Assembly: GCF_036812735.1 (NCBI RefSeq)
Contig: NZ_CP117523.1
Location: 930,001-994,000, forward strand
Direction of reading: 5' to 3'
Length of the DNA: 64,000 bases
Origin: Terrisporobacter glycolicus ATCC 14880 = DSM 1288
Lineage (GTDB): Bacteria; Bacillota; Clostridia; Peptostreptococcales; Peptostreptococcaceae
Each line of letters opens with the position of its first letter. Positions within the stretch are counted from its first letter, which is position 1. The position numbers and the translations under genes were made by a program. This document shows, one piece after another, positions 35,485 through 43,742 of this stretch. The notes beneath the pieces were generated by a model. That model worked only from the letters and a program-made list of their open reading frames with translations, made no database searches and was not told the DNA's origin.

Positions 35485-36861
35485 ATGGAGAATATGGGAA
35501 ATTTCATGAGGGAACTTGCTAGTATATTATGGGGCGATTGGCTTTTATATACCTTATTATCGGTAGGCGTACTTTACTCCTTTGCAACTGGATTTATACA
35601 ATTCAGAAAATTCCCCTATATAATGAAGGAAACATTGTTAAAACCTATTAAAGAAAAGTCAAAAAATAAAGAAACTAACTCTAATAGTACAATATCACCA
35701 TTTCAAGCAATGTGTGCAGCCCTTGCAAGTTGCGTTGGAAGTGGCAATATTATAGGTGTTTCCACAGCCCTTGTTTCAGGAGGAATAGGCGCAATATTTT
35801 GGATGTGGGTGGCTGCATTTTTAGGAATGGCAACAAAATATGGAGAGATAATTTTAGGTATTTTGTATAGAGAAAAAAATCATAGAGGTGAGTATGTGGG
35901 GGGACCTATGTACTATATTTCTAAAGGATTAAAGTTACCAGTATTAGGTTGTATCACAGCCATACTTATGACAATACAAATAATAGGTGGAAACTTTATT
36001 CAGTCAAACGCAATTTCAGGAGTAATGAAAAATACATTTAATGTGGCCCCTTTAGTCACAGCAGTAATATTATTTGCAACAATTTTTATTATAGTATCTG
36101 GAGGATTTAAAAGACTAGCAAGTGTAACTCAAAAAATTGTCCCATTTATGGCAATATTTTATATTTTATTTGGTGCTGTATTAATATTAATAAACATAAA
36201 TCAAGTTCCTGGAGTATTTGCAGATATTTTCAAAAGTGCTTTTACAGTAGAAGCTGGTATAGGTGGTATAGCAGGTCACACTATAAAAGAAGCTATGAGA
36301 TTTGGTGTGGCAAGAGGGTTGTATTCTAATGAAGCTGGAGAGGGATCGGCACCAGTAATACATTCAACTGCCAACGTTTCTCATCCAGTGGAGCAGGCTA
36401 TATTTGGTGTTACAGAAGTATTTATAGATACAATAATAATTTGTACAATTACAGGTTTAGTTATAGGGTGTACAGGTGTTTTAGACAGTGGGGCACATCC
36501 TTCTGTATTAGTAATTAATGCATTTGGAACAATTCATCCAATATTAAGCTATATAGTATCCATAAGTTTAATATCTTTTTCTTTTACATCACTTATAAGT
36601 CAGTGGTACTTTGGTTATGTAGGATTAAATTATGTGTTTGGTGAAAAAATAGCATTAAACTTTAAATATGTATTCCCAATGTTTACAATAATAGGGTCAC
36701 TAGTAAGTATAGATATGGTGTGGACAATACAAGATTGTGCTCTTGGATTATTAATATTACCAAATCTTCTAGCCCTAATAATATTATTACCTAAAGTAAG
36801 AAAATTGACAAAAGAGTATTTTCAACAAGATTATATAAAAACTAAAGAAGTAATAAATTAG
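35485..36861 (+). CDS. Sodium:alanine (AGCS-family) symporter
   Basis: A 458-residue symporter of full length with about 11 helices. The signature FQAMCAALASCVGSGNIIGV is followed by GEYVGGPMYYISKGL and RGLYSNEAGEGSAP, all highly conserved in AGCS proteins. These import alanine or glycine with sodium. It lies 38 bases after the PHP gene with TGAGGT as ribosome site and is followed by a terminator, so it ends this unit. Amino-acid uptake fits the fermentative character suggested by the downstream Stickland-type operon. Confidence 0.9.
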   Translation: MENMGNFMRELASILWGDWLLYTLLSVGVLYSFATGFIQFRKFPYIMKETLLKPIKEKSKNKETNSNSTISPFQAMCAALASCVGSGNIIGVSTALVSGGIGAIFWMWVAAFLGMATKYGEIILGILYREKNHRGEYVGGPMYYISKGLKLPVLGCITAILMTIQIIGGNFIQSNAISGVMKNTFNVAPLVTAVILFATIFIIVSGGFKRLASVTQKIVPFMAIFYILFGAVLILININQVPGVFADIFKSAFTVEAGIGGIAGHTIKEAMRFGVARGLYSNEAGEGSAPVIHSTANVSHPVEQAIFGVTEVFIDTIIICTITGLVIGCTGVLDSGAHPSVLVINAFGTIHPILSYIVSISLISFSFTSLISQWYFGYVGLNYVFGEKIALNFKYVFPMFTIIGSLVSIDMVWTIQDCALGLLILPNLLALIILLPKVRKLTKEYFQQDYIKTKEVIN

Positions 36862-36892
36862 TAAGCCTCAATTGTATTGAGGTTTACTTTTT
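36861..36892 (+). terminator. Rho-independent terminator after the AGCS gene
   Basis: A 12-bp stem (36861-36872 / 36876-36887, one G-T pair) with a 3-base loop leads into a T run. It begins at the last base of the stop codon. Confidence 0.8.
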
Positions 36893-36911
36893 GAAAAAAT
36901 GGAGGATTATT

Positions 36912-38079
36912 ATGTTACAAAAGGCAAAAAAAATAATGAAATCAGAGGTGTATACCAGGCGTAGCTTTAATGGTTGCCACGTTGATTTCTGTAATAATAG
37001 CAAATAGTAGTTTTAAAGATTTGTATGACTATTTATTTTATAATATATATATTTTTGATCATTTTAATTTTCATATGATAATTAATGATTTTTTAATGGC
37101 AATATTCTTTTTATATGTTACATTGGAAATAAAAAAAGAAGTGGAATATGGAATGTTGTCTAGTTTCAAAAAAGCATCTTTTCCTATTGTGGCATCTTTA
37201 GGTGGAGTTATTGTTCCTGCAATAATATATTTAATATTCAATTTTAAAAGTGGATATTCAAATGGTTTGGGAGCTGTAATCTCCACAGACATAGCTTTTG
37301 CTGTAGGAATGTTTATGATTTTTAAATCTAGACTAAATGGTGAACTTAAAATATTTTTATTATCTTTAGCAGTAGTAGATGACTTAATTGCTATAATAGC
37401 AATACTATTTTTATATTCATCTCAATTAAACTACATGGCTTTATTAATCTCAATAGGTATAATAGCTGTTCTTTTATGTTTAAATAAAGTGTTTAAAATA
37501 AAAAATATATGGATTTATTTAGGTGTGGGCTTAATATTGTGGTACTTTATCTATTTAAGTGGAATTCATGCAACTATAAGTGGTGTATTTTTAGCTATGG
37601 CAATACCATCAGAAAGACAGGGAAGTAAAGGATCAATAGCAGAAAAGTTAGAACATAAATTAATGTATTTATCTAATTTAATTATATTGCCTTTATTTGC
37701 TTTTGCTAACACATCTGTAGTCTTAAATCTTAATGTGGCAGTTACAAACTCATTTAATCTTGTAATGGGAATTATTTTGGGGCTTGTAATTGGAAAACCT
37801 TTGGGTGTAGTATTGTTTAGTTTTATAGCTACAAAGCTTCATATTGCAGAAAAACCGAAAAATGTTTCATGGAGATCTATAACAGAGGTGGCAATGCTTA
37901 CAGGAATAGGATTTACAATGGCTATTTTTACTTCTGAATTGGCATTTTCAAGAAATCAAGATGTTATTAATTTAGCGAAACTATCCATATTTATATCTGC
38001 CATGTTATCAGTAGTCTGTACAAATATGCTCTTATCAGCTAAGAAAATTAGACTTAGAATTAAAGGATTTGCAAAATAA
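36912..38079 (+). pseudogene. nhaA: Na+/H+ antiporter NhaA, frameshifted near the 5' end
   Basis: The body (36970-38079) encodes 369 residues of NhaA with the essential-Asp region LAVVDDLIAIIAIL, the STDIAFAVG block, and LTGIGFTMAIFTSELAF. The natural start appears to be ATG 36912, behind GGAGGATTAT, giving MLQKAKKIMKSEVY. That frame then leaves the gene, and PGVALMVATLI resumes one base out of register at 36955. A single extra base near 36954 restores a 384-residue NhaA of usual length. The only in-frame start left (ATG 36970) has no ribosome site and trims the amphipathic start of helix 1. It may be a recent mutation or a sequence error. Confidence 0.75.
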
Positions 38080-38094
38080 TCTATTATAAAAAAG

Positions 38095-38116
38095 AACCGA
38101 CCCAATTGGGTCGGTT
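38095..38116. terminator. Bidirectional terminator between nhaA and the LCP gene
   Basis: A perfect 9-bp GC-rich stem (AACCGACCC / GGGTCGGTT) with an AATT loop lies between converging genes. A runs precede it, giving a T run for the minus strand. Confidence 0.8.
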
Positions 38117-38124
38117 TCATATTT

Positions 38125-39132
38125 TTAGTAGTTTAATTTGATCTTACTGTTGTCTTTTAAATAATCATTATCTTTCATATCTATATCTTTAAAAATAAAA
38201 TCTTTTAGAACACAAACAGAATTTAAATCATATAGCCATACCCAACCAGCATCTTTGTAAGTACCACCTTTAACGTGAACATTATCTATAATAGGGAATT
38301 GCCCTTGTTTAATATTGTTAATAGCCCCAGAAGAATAGGCATTGGCACCCAAATTCAAAATTTCTGAAGATGTAATATTTGTTGAGTAGTATGGAGCTAA
38401 GTCATTAAGAGTTTTGTCCTGAGTTGATGTAGCTTTATTCTTTATATCTCTAAGTACTGACATAAGAACTTCTCGTTGCCTTGAATCTCTATTAATAGCA
38501 TTGTCTGAATATCGTATTCTAGTATAAGCAATAGCTTGGTATCCATTAAGCTTTTGAACCCCGGATGAATCTAAAAGTTTCATATCGCCCTTATTTTTAT
38601 AAGTACAACTTTCATAAGAAGTAGGAATTAAATTATTTACAGCTTTCAATTCATGCTGATTCACATTTACTTCAACTCCATCTAAGATAAATATAATATT
38701 CATTAAATTATCAAAATCTACTTGTATGTATTTATATAGCTCAATTCCAAAGTTATTTTTTATGGTTTTAAATAACAAATCTTGTTTTCCCCAGAAATAA
38801 GCCTCATTAAGTTTACCCTTTCCATATCCAGGGATATCAACATAAGTATCACGAGCTAATGATGTAAGTTTTATACTCTTGTTTTTCATGTCCAGTGTGG
38901 CAATAATCATGCAGTCTGATCTAAAGGATTCTTCCTTATCTCTACCATCAGTTCCAAGTAATAAAATATTTGTAATATTATTATTTGAAGTACTTTGAGA
39001 CGATGAATTATCTGTGCTTGAATTTTTATTATTTTGTAAAGCCCAGAAAGTAATACAAGGTACGCCTATAAGTAGTAAAAGTAATACCACAGTAATAGTT
39101 TTTAAGTTAAAATTTTTTTGTTTTTTTGCCAA
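38125..39132 (-). CDS. LytR-CpsA-Psr (LCP) family cell-wall glycopolymer ligase
   Basis: A 335-residue protein with one N-terminal membrane helix (TITVVLLLLLIGVPCITFWA) and an external LCP domain. LLGTDGRDKE, LTSLARDTYVDIPGYGKG, KLNEAYFWG and AYTRIRYSDNAINRDSRQ hold the conserved Arg and Asp residues for pyrophosphate-lipid binding and metal. LCP enzymes attach lipid-linked glycopolymers such as capsule or teichoic acid to peptidoglycan, so it may anchor the polymer of the upstream locus. The start is TTG at 39132, placed five bases after AAGGAGG; a further upstream TTG would put that site inside the gene. Confidence 0.87.
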   Translation of the reverse strand: MAKKQKNFNLKTITVVLLLLLIGVPCITFWALQNNKNSSTDNSSSQSTSNNNITNILLLGTDGRDKEESFRSDCMIIATLDMKNKSIKLTSLARDTYVDIPGYGKGKLNEAYFWGKQDLLFKTIKNNFGIELYKYIQVDFDNLMNIIFILDGVEVNVNQHELKAVNNLIPTSYESCTYKNKGDMKLLDSSGVQKLNGYQAIAYTRIRYSDNAINRDSRQREVLMSVLRDIKNKATSTQDKTLNDLAPYYSTNITSSEILNLGANAYSSGAINNIKQGQFPIIDNVHVKGGTYKDAGWVWLYDLNSVCVLKDFIFKDIDMKDNDYLKDNSKIKLNY

Positions 39133-39519
39133 AGTAAGCCTCCTTATCAATAATAAATAATTATATCATATGGATATACTACTAAATTACTATTTTATCC
39201 AAGAAAAAAATAATTTTAAACTGAATTTCTAAAAAGTGCTTAATATTATGTTATTTTTGTTTCCACATAAGGTTTCATTTTATTATAAATTTCAAAATAT
39301 TTATTAAAACCTAGATCTTTCGTATTTTTAAACAAAGACAAGATAGATAGTAATATAAGTAGGAAAAAATATCACGATAAAATATAGATGTAAAATAGAG
39401 TATAAAGTTTTTTATAGAATATATTAATAAAGAAGTATGTTAAATAGATTAAAAGCCTTAGTATTTATATATTTACTAATGTTTTTAGTATTATAAAAAA
39501 TAATAAGGGTTGATAAAAT
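39133..39519. repeat. 387-base intergenic region containing a partial LCP gene copy
   Basis: Bases 39256-39341 closely repeat 40048-40134, the 3' part of the degenerate LCP gene on the minus strand. The shared run includes GTTTCCACAT, GGTTTCATTTTATTATAAAT and ATATTTATTAAAACCTA, with scattered differences and no open frame. It is a leftover of a tandem LCP duplication. The remainder holds AT-rich sequence with AATAAGGG before the next gene and no other recognisable element. Confidence 0.75.
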
Positions 39520-39960
39520 TTGAGTATAGGTATAGGTATAGGTATAGGTATAGGTATAGGTATAGGTATAGGTGGTGTGGCTAGAAAGGTTTTAGAGGAT
39601 GTAGAAACAGTTATTTATGAATATGGTGTATATAATCTTAATGAACCTAATTACCGTAATACTGACAGTATTTGTGATGGAATAATAACAATTCTAAGAT
39701 CATCTTTGATTGAACCAGAAATTCATATAAAGAAAAAGAAAACCTCCAGTGGAAGAAAAAAGCTTATTACAAAACGAATAAAAGTAAATGTTCCAATTGA
39801 AGATTTAATTTTTCAAAAAATGATTGTTATTGATAATTGCAGATATTGCTGGAAGACTGTAAATGGTATTGATACTATGGCAATTCGTTTATGTATACAG
39901 TTATTTGAAGAATATCAAATATGGGGAAGTTTACCAGATAACGTAGGGTATCATGTATAA
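39520..39960 (+). CDS. Hypothetical protein with N-terminal Ile-Gly repeat
   Basis: A 146-residue reading frame that I do not recognise. The first 19 residues are encoded by TTG, AGT and then eight tandem copies of the hexamer ATAGGT (39526-39573), giving (Ile-Gly)8. The rest is soluble-looking with a basic patch (KKKKTSSGRKKLITKR) and two nearby Cys/Trp features (NCRYCWKT). The start codon TTG and the ribosome site (AAGGG, nine bases away) are weak. It sits between an LCP gene, LCP debris and a second LCP gene and ends in a strong terminator, which supports transcription. It may be a recently repeat-expanded or decaying gene. Confidence 0.45.
   Translation: MSIGIGIGIGIGIGIGIGGVARKVLEDVETVIYEYGVYNLNEPNYRNTDSICDGIITILRSSLIEPEIHIKKKKTSSGRKKLITKRIKVNVPIEDLIFQKMIVIDNCRYCWKTVNGIDTMAIRLCIQLFEEYQIWGSLPDNVGYHV
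39526..39573 (+). repeat. Hexanucleotide tandem repeat (ATAGGT)8
   Basis: Eight perfect copies of ATAGGT lie directly after the start codon of the gene at 39520. Copy changes would add or remove Ile-Gly pairs without shifting the frame. Confidence 0.95.
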
Positions 39961-39965
39961 AAAAG

Positions 39966-39994
39966 TCCAATAGATAAATCTATTGGATTTTTTT
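39966..39994. terminator. Bidirectional terminator between converging genes
   Basis: A perfect 10-bp stem (TCCAATAGAT / ATCTATTGGA) has A runs on the left and seven T residues on the right. It serves the hypothetical gene and the converging LCP paralogue. Confidence 0.85.
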
Positions 39995-40760
39995 ATCTAA
40001 ATTCATATTCAGTTGATGCAAGTTTCAACATATCGGGAATAGTCAAATTTGTTTCCACATAGGGTTTCATTTTATTATAAATTTCAAGATATTTATTAAA
40101 ACCTAAATCCTTCACATTTTTAGCTAAACTAAGAAGAGCGTCTTTTTGCTTATTGCTATCTTTTGAAATTACACTAATATAAGCCAATGTTTGATATTCA
40201 TTTATATTTTGAACACCTGGAGAAGCTATTAATTTCATCTCGCCTTTATCTTTACCTTGGAGCTGCGAATAAAATTTTGGAATTAAATTATTAATAAGTT
40301 TTAAATCTTCAGCCTTAATATTGACAGATATATCACCCAAAATTGAAATTACATTCATTAGCTGAGACGTATCAACTTGTAAAAACTTATCTAAATTTAT
40401 ACTTAAATTTTTCTCAACAGTATTTAATAAATTATCCATATTACTTCTATCAAAATAACCTGTGTTTGCAACTTCTGTCAATTTTATATCCTTATTAGTT
40501 GGGTCAAGTGATGCCACTACCATGGAGTCTGACTTATCATCTAAAAGTAAGATGTTTGTAGTGTTTTGTGAAGTTTCATCTTTAGTTGAATCTTCTGTGT
40601 AATTATTATCTATGATAGTTTCTTTTACCTCTGTTGATGAAGGTAAACTATTTGATTTTTTCTTTGTAAATAAATCAGCATAAGCCACTATTACGATTAT
40701 CATTAAAACTAAACTTGTTGATACAATAATAAATTTTAACTTTTTAAAAATTTTAAACAA
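39993..40760 (-). CDS. Degenerate LCP-family paralogue lacking catalytic arginines
   Basis: A 255-residue protein with an N-terminal membrane helix (FIIVSTSLVLMIIVIVAYA) and an LCP-like domain. It aligns along its length with the LCP gene at 38125: NILLL, LTEV, FLQVDTSQLMNVI, NNLIPKFY, KGEMKL, SPGVQNINEYQTLAY. The usual SLARDTYVDIPG is replaced by LTEVANTGYFDRS, and the TRIRY...DSRQ block by ISVISKDSNKQ, so the substrate-binding Arg and Asp are lost. About 80 residues are shorter than its relative. It is probably inactive as a ligase and may be a binding or regulatory protein or a decaying copy. GGAGGC lies upstream of the ATG. Confidence 0.75.
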   Translation of the reverse strand: MFKIFKKLKFIIVSTSLVLMIIVIVAYADLFTKKKSNSLPSSTEVKETIIDNNYTEDSTKDETSQNTTNILLLDDKSDSMVVASLDPTNKDIKLTEVANTGYFDRSNMDNLLNTVEKNLSINLDKFLQVDTSQLMNVISILGDISVNIKAEDLKLINNLIPKFYSQLQGKDKGEMKLIASPGVQNINEYQTLAYISVISKDSNKQKDALLSLAKNVKDLGFNKYLEIYNKMKPYVETNLTIPDMLKLASTEYEFR

Positions 40761-40921
40761 GAGAATGCCTCCTTATACTAATAGTCATAATAGGATTATT
40801 GGGAAAATTCTTAAATTATATAACAGTTTTTATTTCTTATAATTGGAAAAATACAAAAATAGTAATAAAAAACTATAAATACATATAAAATAATAAATGT
40901 AGAAAATTGTATGAAAATGTA

Positions 40922-40950
40922 TTGACTTAGATTATGAAAACGGTTATCTT
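40922..40950 (+). promoter_or_regulatory. Promoter with a cre-like spacer upstream of the AbgT gene
   Basis: TTGACT at 40922 and TATCTT at 40945 are separated by 17 bases. The spacer and -10 contain TGAAAACGGTTATC, which matches most of the CcpA cre consensus. Control by carbon catabolite repression is therefore possible. Confidence 0.5.
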
Positions 40951-41004
40951 ATATTTAAGGACAAGTTATGGACATGACAAAAAATACTGAGAAGGAGTTT
41001 AAAT

Positions 41005-42570
41005 ATGGAAGTAAATTTAAAATCACCACAAGCAAACGAGCAAAAAGATAATTTTTTTAACAGAGTGCTTAATAAAATTGAAGTTATGGGGAATAAGTTA
41101 CCTGATCCAGTAACAATATTTTTAGGATTCAGTATAGTAGTTTTAATAGCTTCGAGCATAATCGCTAGTACTGGTAATGGATTATCAGTTGTTCATCCAG
41201 GAACAGGAGAAACAATATCAGTAGTAAACTTACTTAGCAAAGAACAATTACAATTAATACTTACAAGTGTAGTATCTAACTTCCAAGGCTTTGCACCGCT
41301 TGGATTAGTTTTAGTAGTTATGATAGGTGCAGGTATGTGTGACAAAGTAGGACTTATGGAAGCATCTATAAAAGGATGTGCTAGTAGAATATCTGGGAAA
41401 TCAGTTACTTTAGTAGTAATGATTTTAGGTATGCTTGCCAACCTTGCTTCAGATGCAGGAACTATATTACTACCACCACTTGCGGCGATAGCATTCTTAG
41501 GAGTAGGTAGACATCCACTTATAGGACTTTTCGCAGGATATGCAGCAGTTACTTTAGGATTTTCAGCTAACATTATAATAAGTGTTGTAGACGTATTAGT
41601 GGCAAGTTTTACTATACCAGCAGCTCAAATGATGGATCCTAACTATGCTGGAAATGCAACAATGAACTTATACTTTATGATAGCTTCAACATTTATATTA
41701 GCAATATTAGGAACAATAATAACTGAAAAGTTTATAGCACCAAGATTTGGGGAATACAAAGGTGATGCTACATTAGACGTGAATTCAGATTTAACAAAAG
41801 AGCAAAGAAAAGGTTTAAAATTAGCAGGAATTAGTTTATTAATATGTGTAGCAGTTTTAGTAGCATTATCAATAGGTGGAACTAATTCATTCTTGGCAGA
41901 CCCTGAAACAGGAGAATTATTATCAAACAACGCACCATTTATGAAAGGTATGGTTCCAATAATGGCTTTACTATTCTTCATACCAGGTGTAGTTTATGGT
42001 AAAGTAACAGGACTTATAAAAAACGATAAAGATGTAGTTGCTTTAATGGGTAAATCTATGTCTGATATGGGAAGCTATATAATATTAGCATTTGCAGCTT
42101 CTCAGTTCTTAAAATTATTTGAACTTAGTAACTTAGGAATAGTTTTATCAGTAAAAGGTGCTGAATTCTTACAAAACGCAAACATAAGTGGAGTACCACT
42201 AATAATAGGATTTATAATACTATGTTGTGTAATCAACTTATTCATAGGTAGTGCATCAGCAAAATGGGCTATAATGGCTCCAATATTTGTACCAATGTTT
42301 ATGATGTTAGGATATTCTCCAGCATTAACACAAATGGCATTCAGAATAGGTGATGGTATAACAAATCCAATATCTCCATTATTTGCATACTTCCCAGTTG
42401 TATTGGCCTTTGCAAGAAAGTACGACAAGGATGCTGGTATGGGTACAATAATGTCAAATATGATACCATTCTCTTTAAGTTTCTTAGTAGTTTGGTCAGT
42501 ATTATTAGCAATATTCATGATGTTTGGATTACCACTTGGACCAGGAGCAATGCCTACATACGCAATGTAG
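41005..42570 (+). CDS. AbgT-family transporter
   Basis: A 521-residue membrane protein with about 11 helices. ANLASDAGTILLPPLAAIAF, FIGSASAKWAIMAPIFVPMF and GDGITNPISPLFAYFPVVLA are typical AbgT signatures. AbgT of E. coli imports p-aminobenzoyl-glutamate; other members act in export of antimetabolites. Here two metallopeptidases follow in the same direction, so uptake of a small peptide-like amide is likely. GAAGGAG lies before the ATG. It is the first gene of a three-gene operon. Confidence 0.88.
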   Translation: MEVNLKSPQANEQKDNFFNRVLNKIEVMGNKLPDPVTIFLGFSIVVLIASSIIASTGNGLSVVHPGTGETISVVNLLSKEQLQLILTSVVSNFQGFAPLGLVLVVMIGAGMCDKVGLMEASIKGCASRISGKSVTLVVMILGMLANLASDAGTILLPPLAAIAFLGVGRHPLIGLFAGYAAVTLGFSANIIISVVDVLVASFTIPAAQMMDPNYAGNATMNLYFMIASTFILAILGTIITEKFIAPRFGEYKGDATLDVNSDLTKEQRKGLKLAGISLLICVAVLVALSIGGTNSFLADPETGELLSNNAPFMKGMVPIMALLFFIPGVVYGKVTGLIKNDKDVVALMGKSMSDMGSYIILAFAASQFLKLFELSNLGIVLSVKGAEFLQNANISGVPLIIGFIILCCVINLFIGSASAKWAIMAPIFVPMFMMLGYSPALTQMAFRIGDGITNPISPLFAYFPVVLAFARKYDKDAGMGTIMSNMIPFSLSFLVVWSVLLAIFMMFGLPLGPGAMPTYAM

Positions 42571-42620
42571 TTTAAATAAATATAAATTATATAGGATTAT
42601 TAAATTTAGGAGAGTATATT

Positions 42621-43727
42621 ATGTTAAACAAAGACAGATTAATTAACAACTTTATAGATATGGTTAAAATAGATAGTCCTTCTAATAAAGAATTAGAAAT
42701 GGCTAAATTTCTTGTAAACTACCTTAACGAAAGGGGAATAGAAGCTAAGATAGACGATGCAGGAGAAGGATTTGGAGGAAATACAGGAAATGTGATAGCT
42801 CATATAAAAGGGCAAGATAGCGAAAATCCTATATGTTTTGCTGCTCACATGGACCAAGTTATGCCATGTTTAGGAGTAAAACCAGTAATAGATGGAAACT
42901 TAATAAAAACTGATAAAACGACAACTTTAGGTGCAGATGATAAAGCAGGAATAGCAGCCATATTAGAAGCACTTGAAAGTGTATTAGAAGACAAAGTTCC
43001 TCACAGAGATATATATTTACTATTCACAGCTTGTGAAGAATCAGGATTAAATGGAGCTAAGAACTTCAAACAAGAAAATCTTCCATGCAAAGATGTAGTA
43101 ATTTTAGATGCTGGGGGACCAACAGGTGTAATAGCTTACAAAGCACCAGCTCAAGAAACTATAAACGTAACTTTCCATGGAAAAAAAGCTCATGCAGGTA
43201 TAGAGCCAGAAAAAGGTATAAATGCCATAGTAGTATCTTCTCATGCTATAAGCAATATGAATATAGGTAGACTTGACGAGCTTACTACTTCAAACATAGG
43301 AAGAATAGAAGGTGGAGGAGCTACAAACATTGTTACAGACAAAGTTACTTTCACTGCAGAAATAAGATCTCATATTCCAGAAAGACTAGCAGAAGAAATT
43401 GAGCACATGAAAAAATGTTGTACAGAAGCAGCAGAAAAATTCAACACAACTTGTGAATTTGTAAATGAAAATGCATATCCAAGTTTTGAATTAAGCAAAG
43501 ATAGCTATGTGTTCAAACTAAGTGAAGAAGCTATAAGAAAAGTAGGTATAGAGCCAAATCCTATGATGATAGGTGGGGGAAGTGATGCTAACATTATAGC
43601 AAACTTAGGATACAGATGTGCCATATTAAGTGTGGGAATGTATGAAGTTCATACAGTAAATGAATATGTTAACACAGACGAAATGTATCAAGCAGCACAG
43701 ATGGTATACCATATGATGGCTTTATAG
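42621..43727 (+). CDS. Peptidase T-like M20 metallopeptidase
   Basis: A 368-residue M20B aminopeptidase. Metal and catalytic motifs are AAHMDQV, LGADDKAGIAAI, CEESGLNGAK, ILDAGGP and, near the end, YEVHTVNEYV. A dimerisation domain lies between about residues 180 and 290 (KKAHAGIEPEKGINAI). Relatives remove N-terminal residues from tripeptides or short peptides. It lies 50 bases after the AbgT gene with TAGGAGAG as ribosome site and 15 bases before an amidohydrolase, which implies combined uptake and hydrolysis of peptides for fermentation. Confidence 0.87.
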   Translation: MLNKDRLINNFIDMVKIDSPSNKELEMAKFLVNYLNERGIEAKIDDAGEGFGGNTGNVIAHIKGQDSENPICFAAHMDQVMPCLGVKPVIDGNLIKTDKTTTLGADDKAGIAAILEALESVLEDKVPHRDIYLLFTACEESGLNGAKNFKQENLPCKDVVILDAGGPTGVIAYKAPAQETINVTFHGKKAHAGIEPEKGINAIVVSSHAISNMNIGRLDELTTSNIGRIEGGGATNIVTDKVTFTAEIRSHIPERLAEEIEHMKKCCTEAAEKFNTTCEFVNENAYPSFELSKDSYVFKLSEEAIRKVGIEPNPMMIGGGSDANIIANLGYRCAILSVGMYEVHTVNEYVNTDEMYQAAQMVYHMMAL

Positions 43728-43742
43728 TTTTGGAGGAATATA

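Noticed and set aside
39526-39573. Repeat considered as a CRISPR or phase-variation tract
   Set aside because: Units are 6 bases without spacers, and copy changes keep the frame, so neither a CRISPR array nor on/off frame switching applies.
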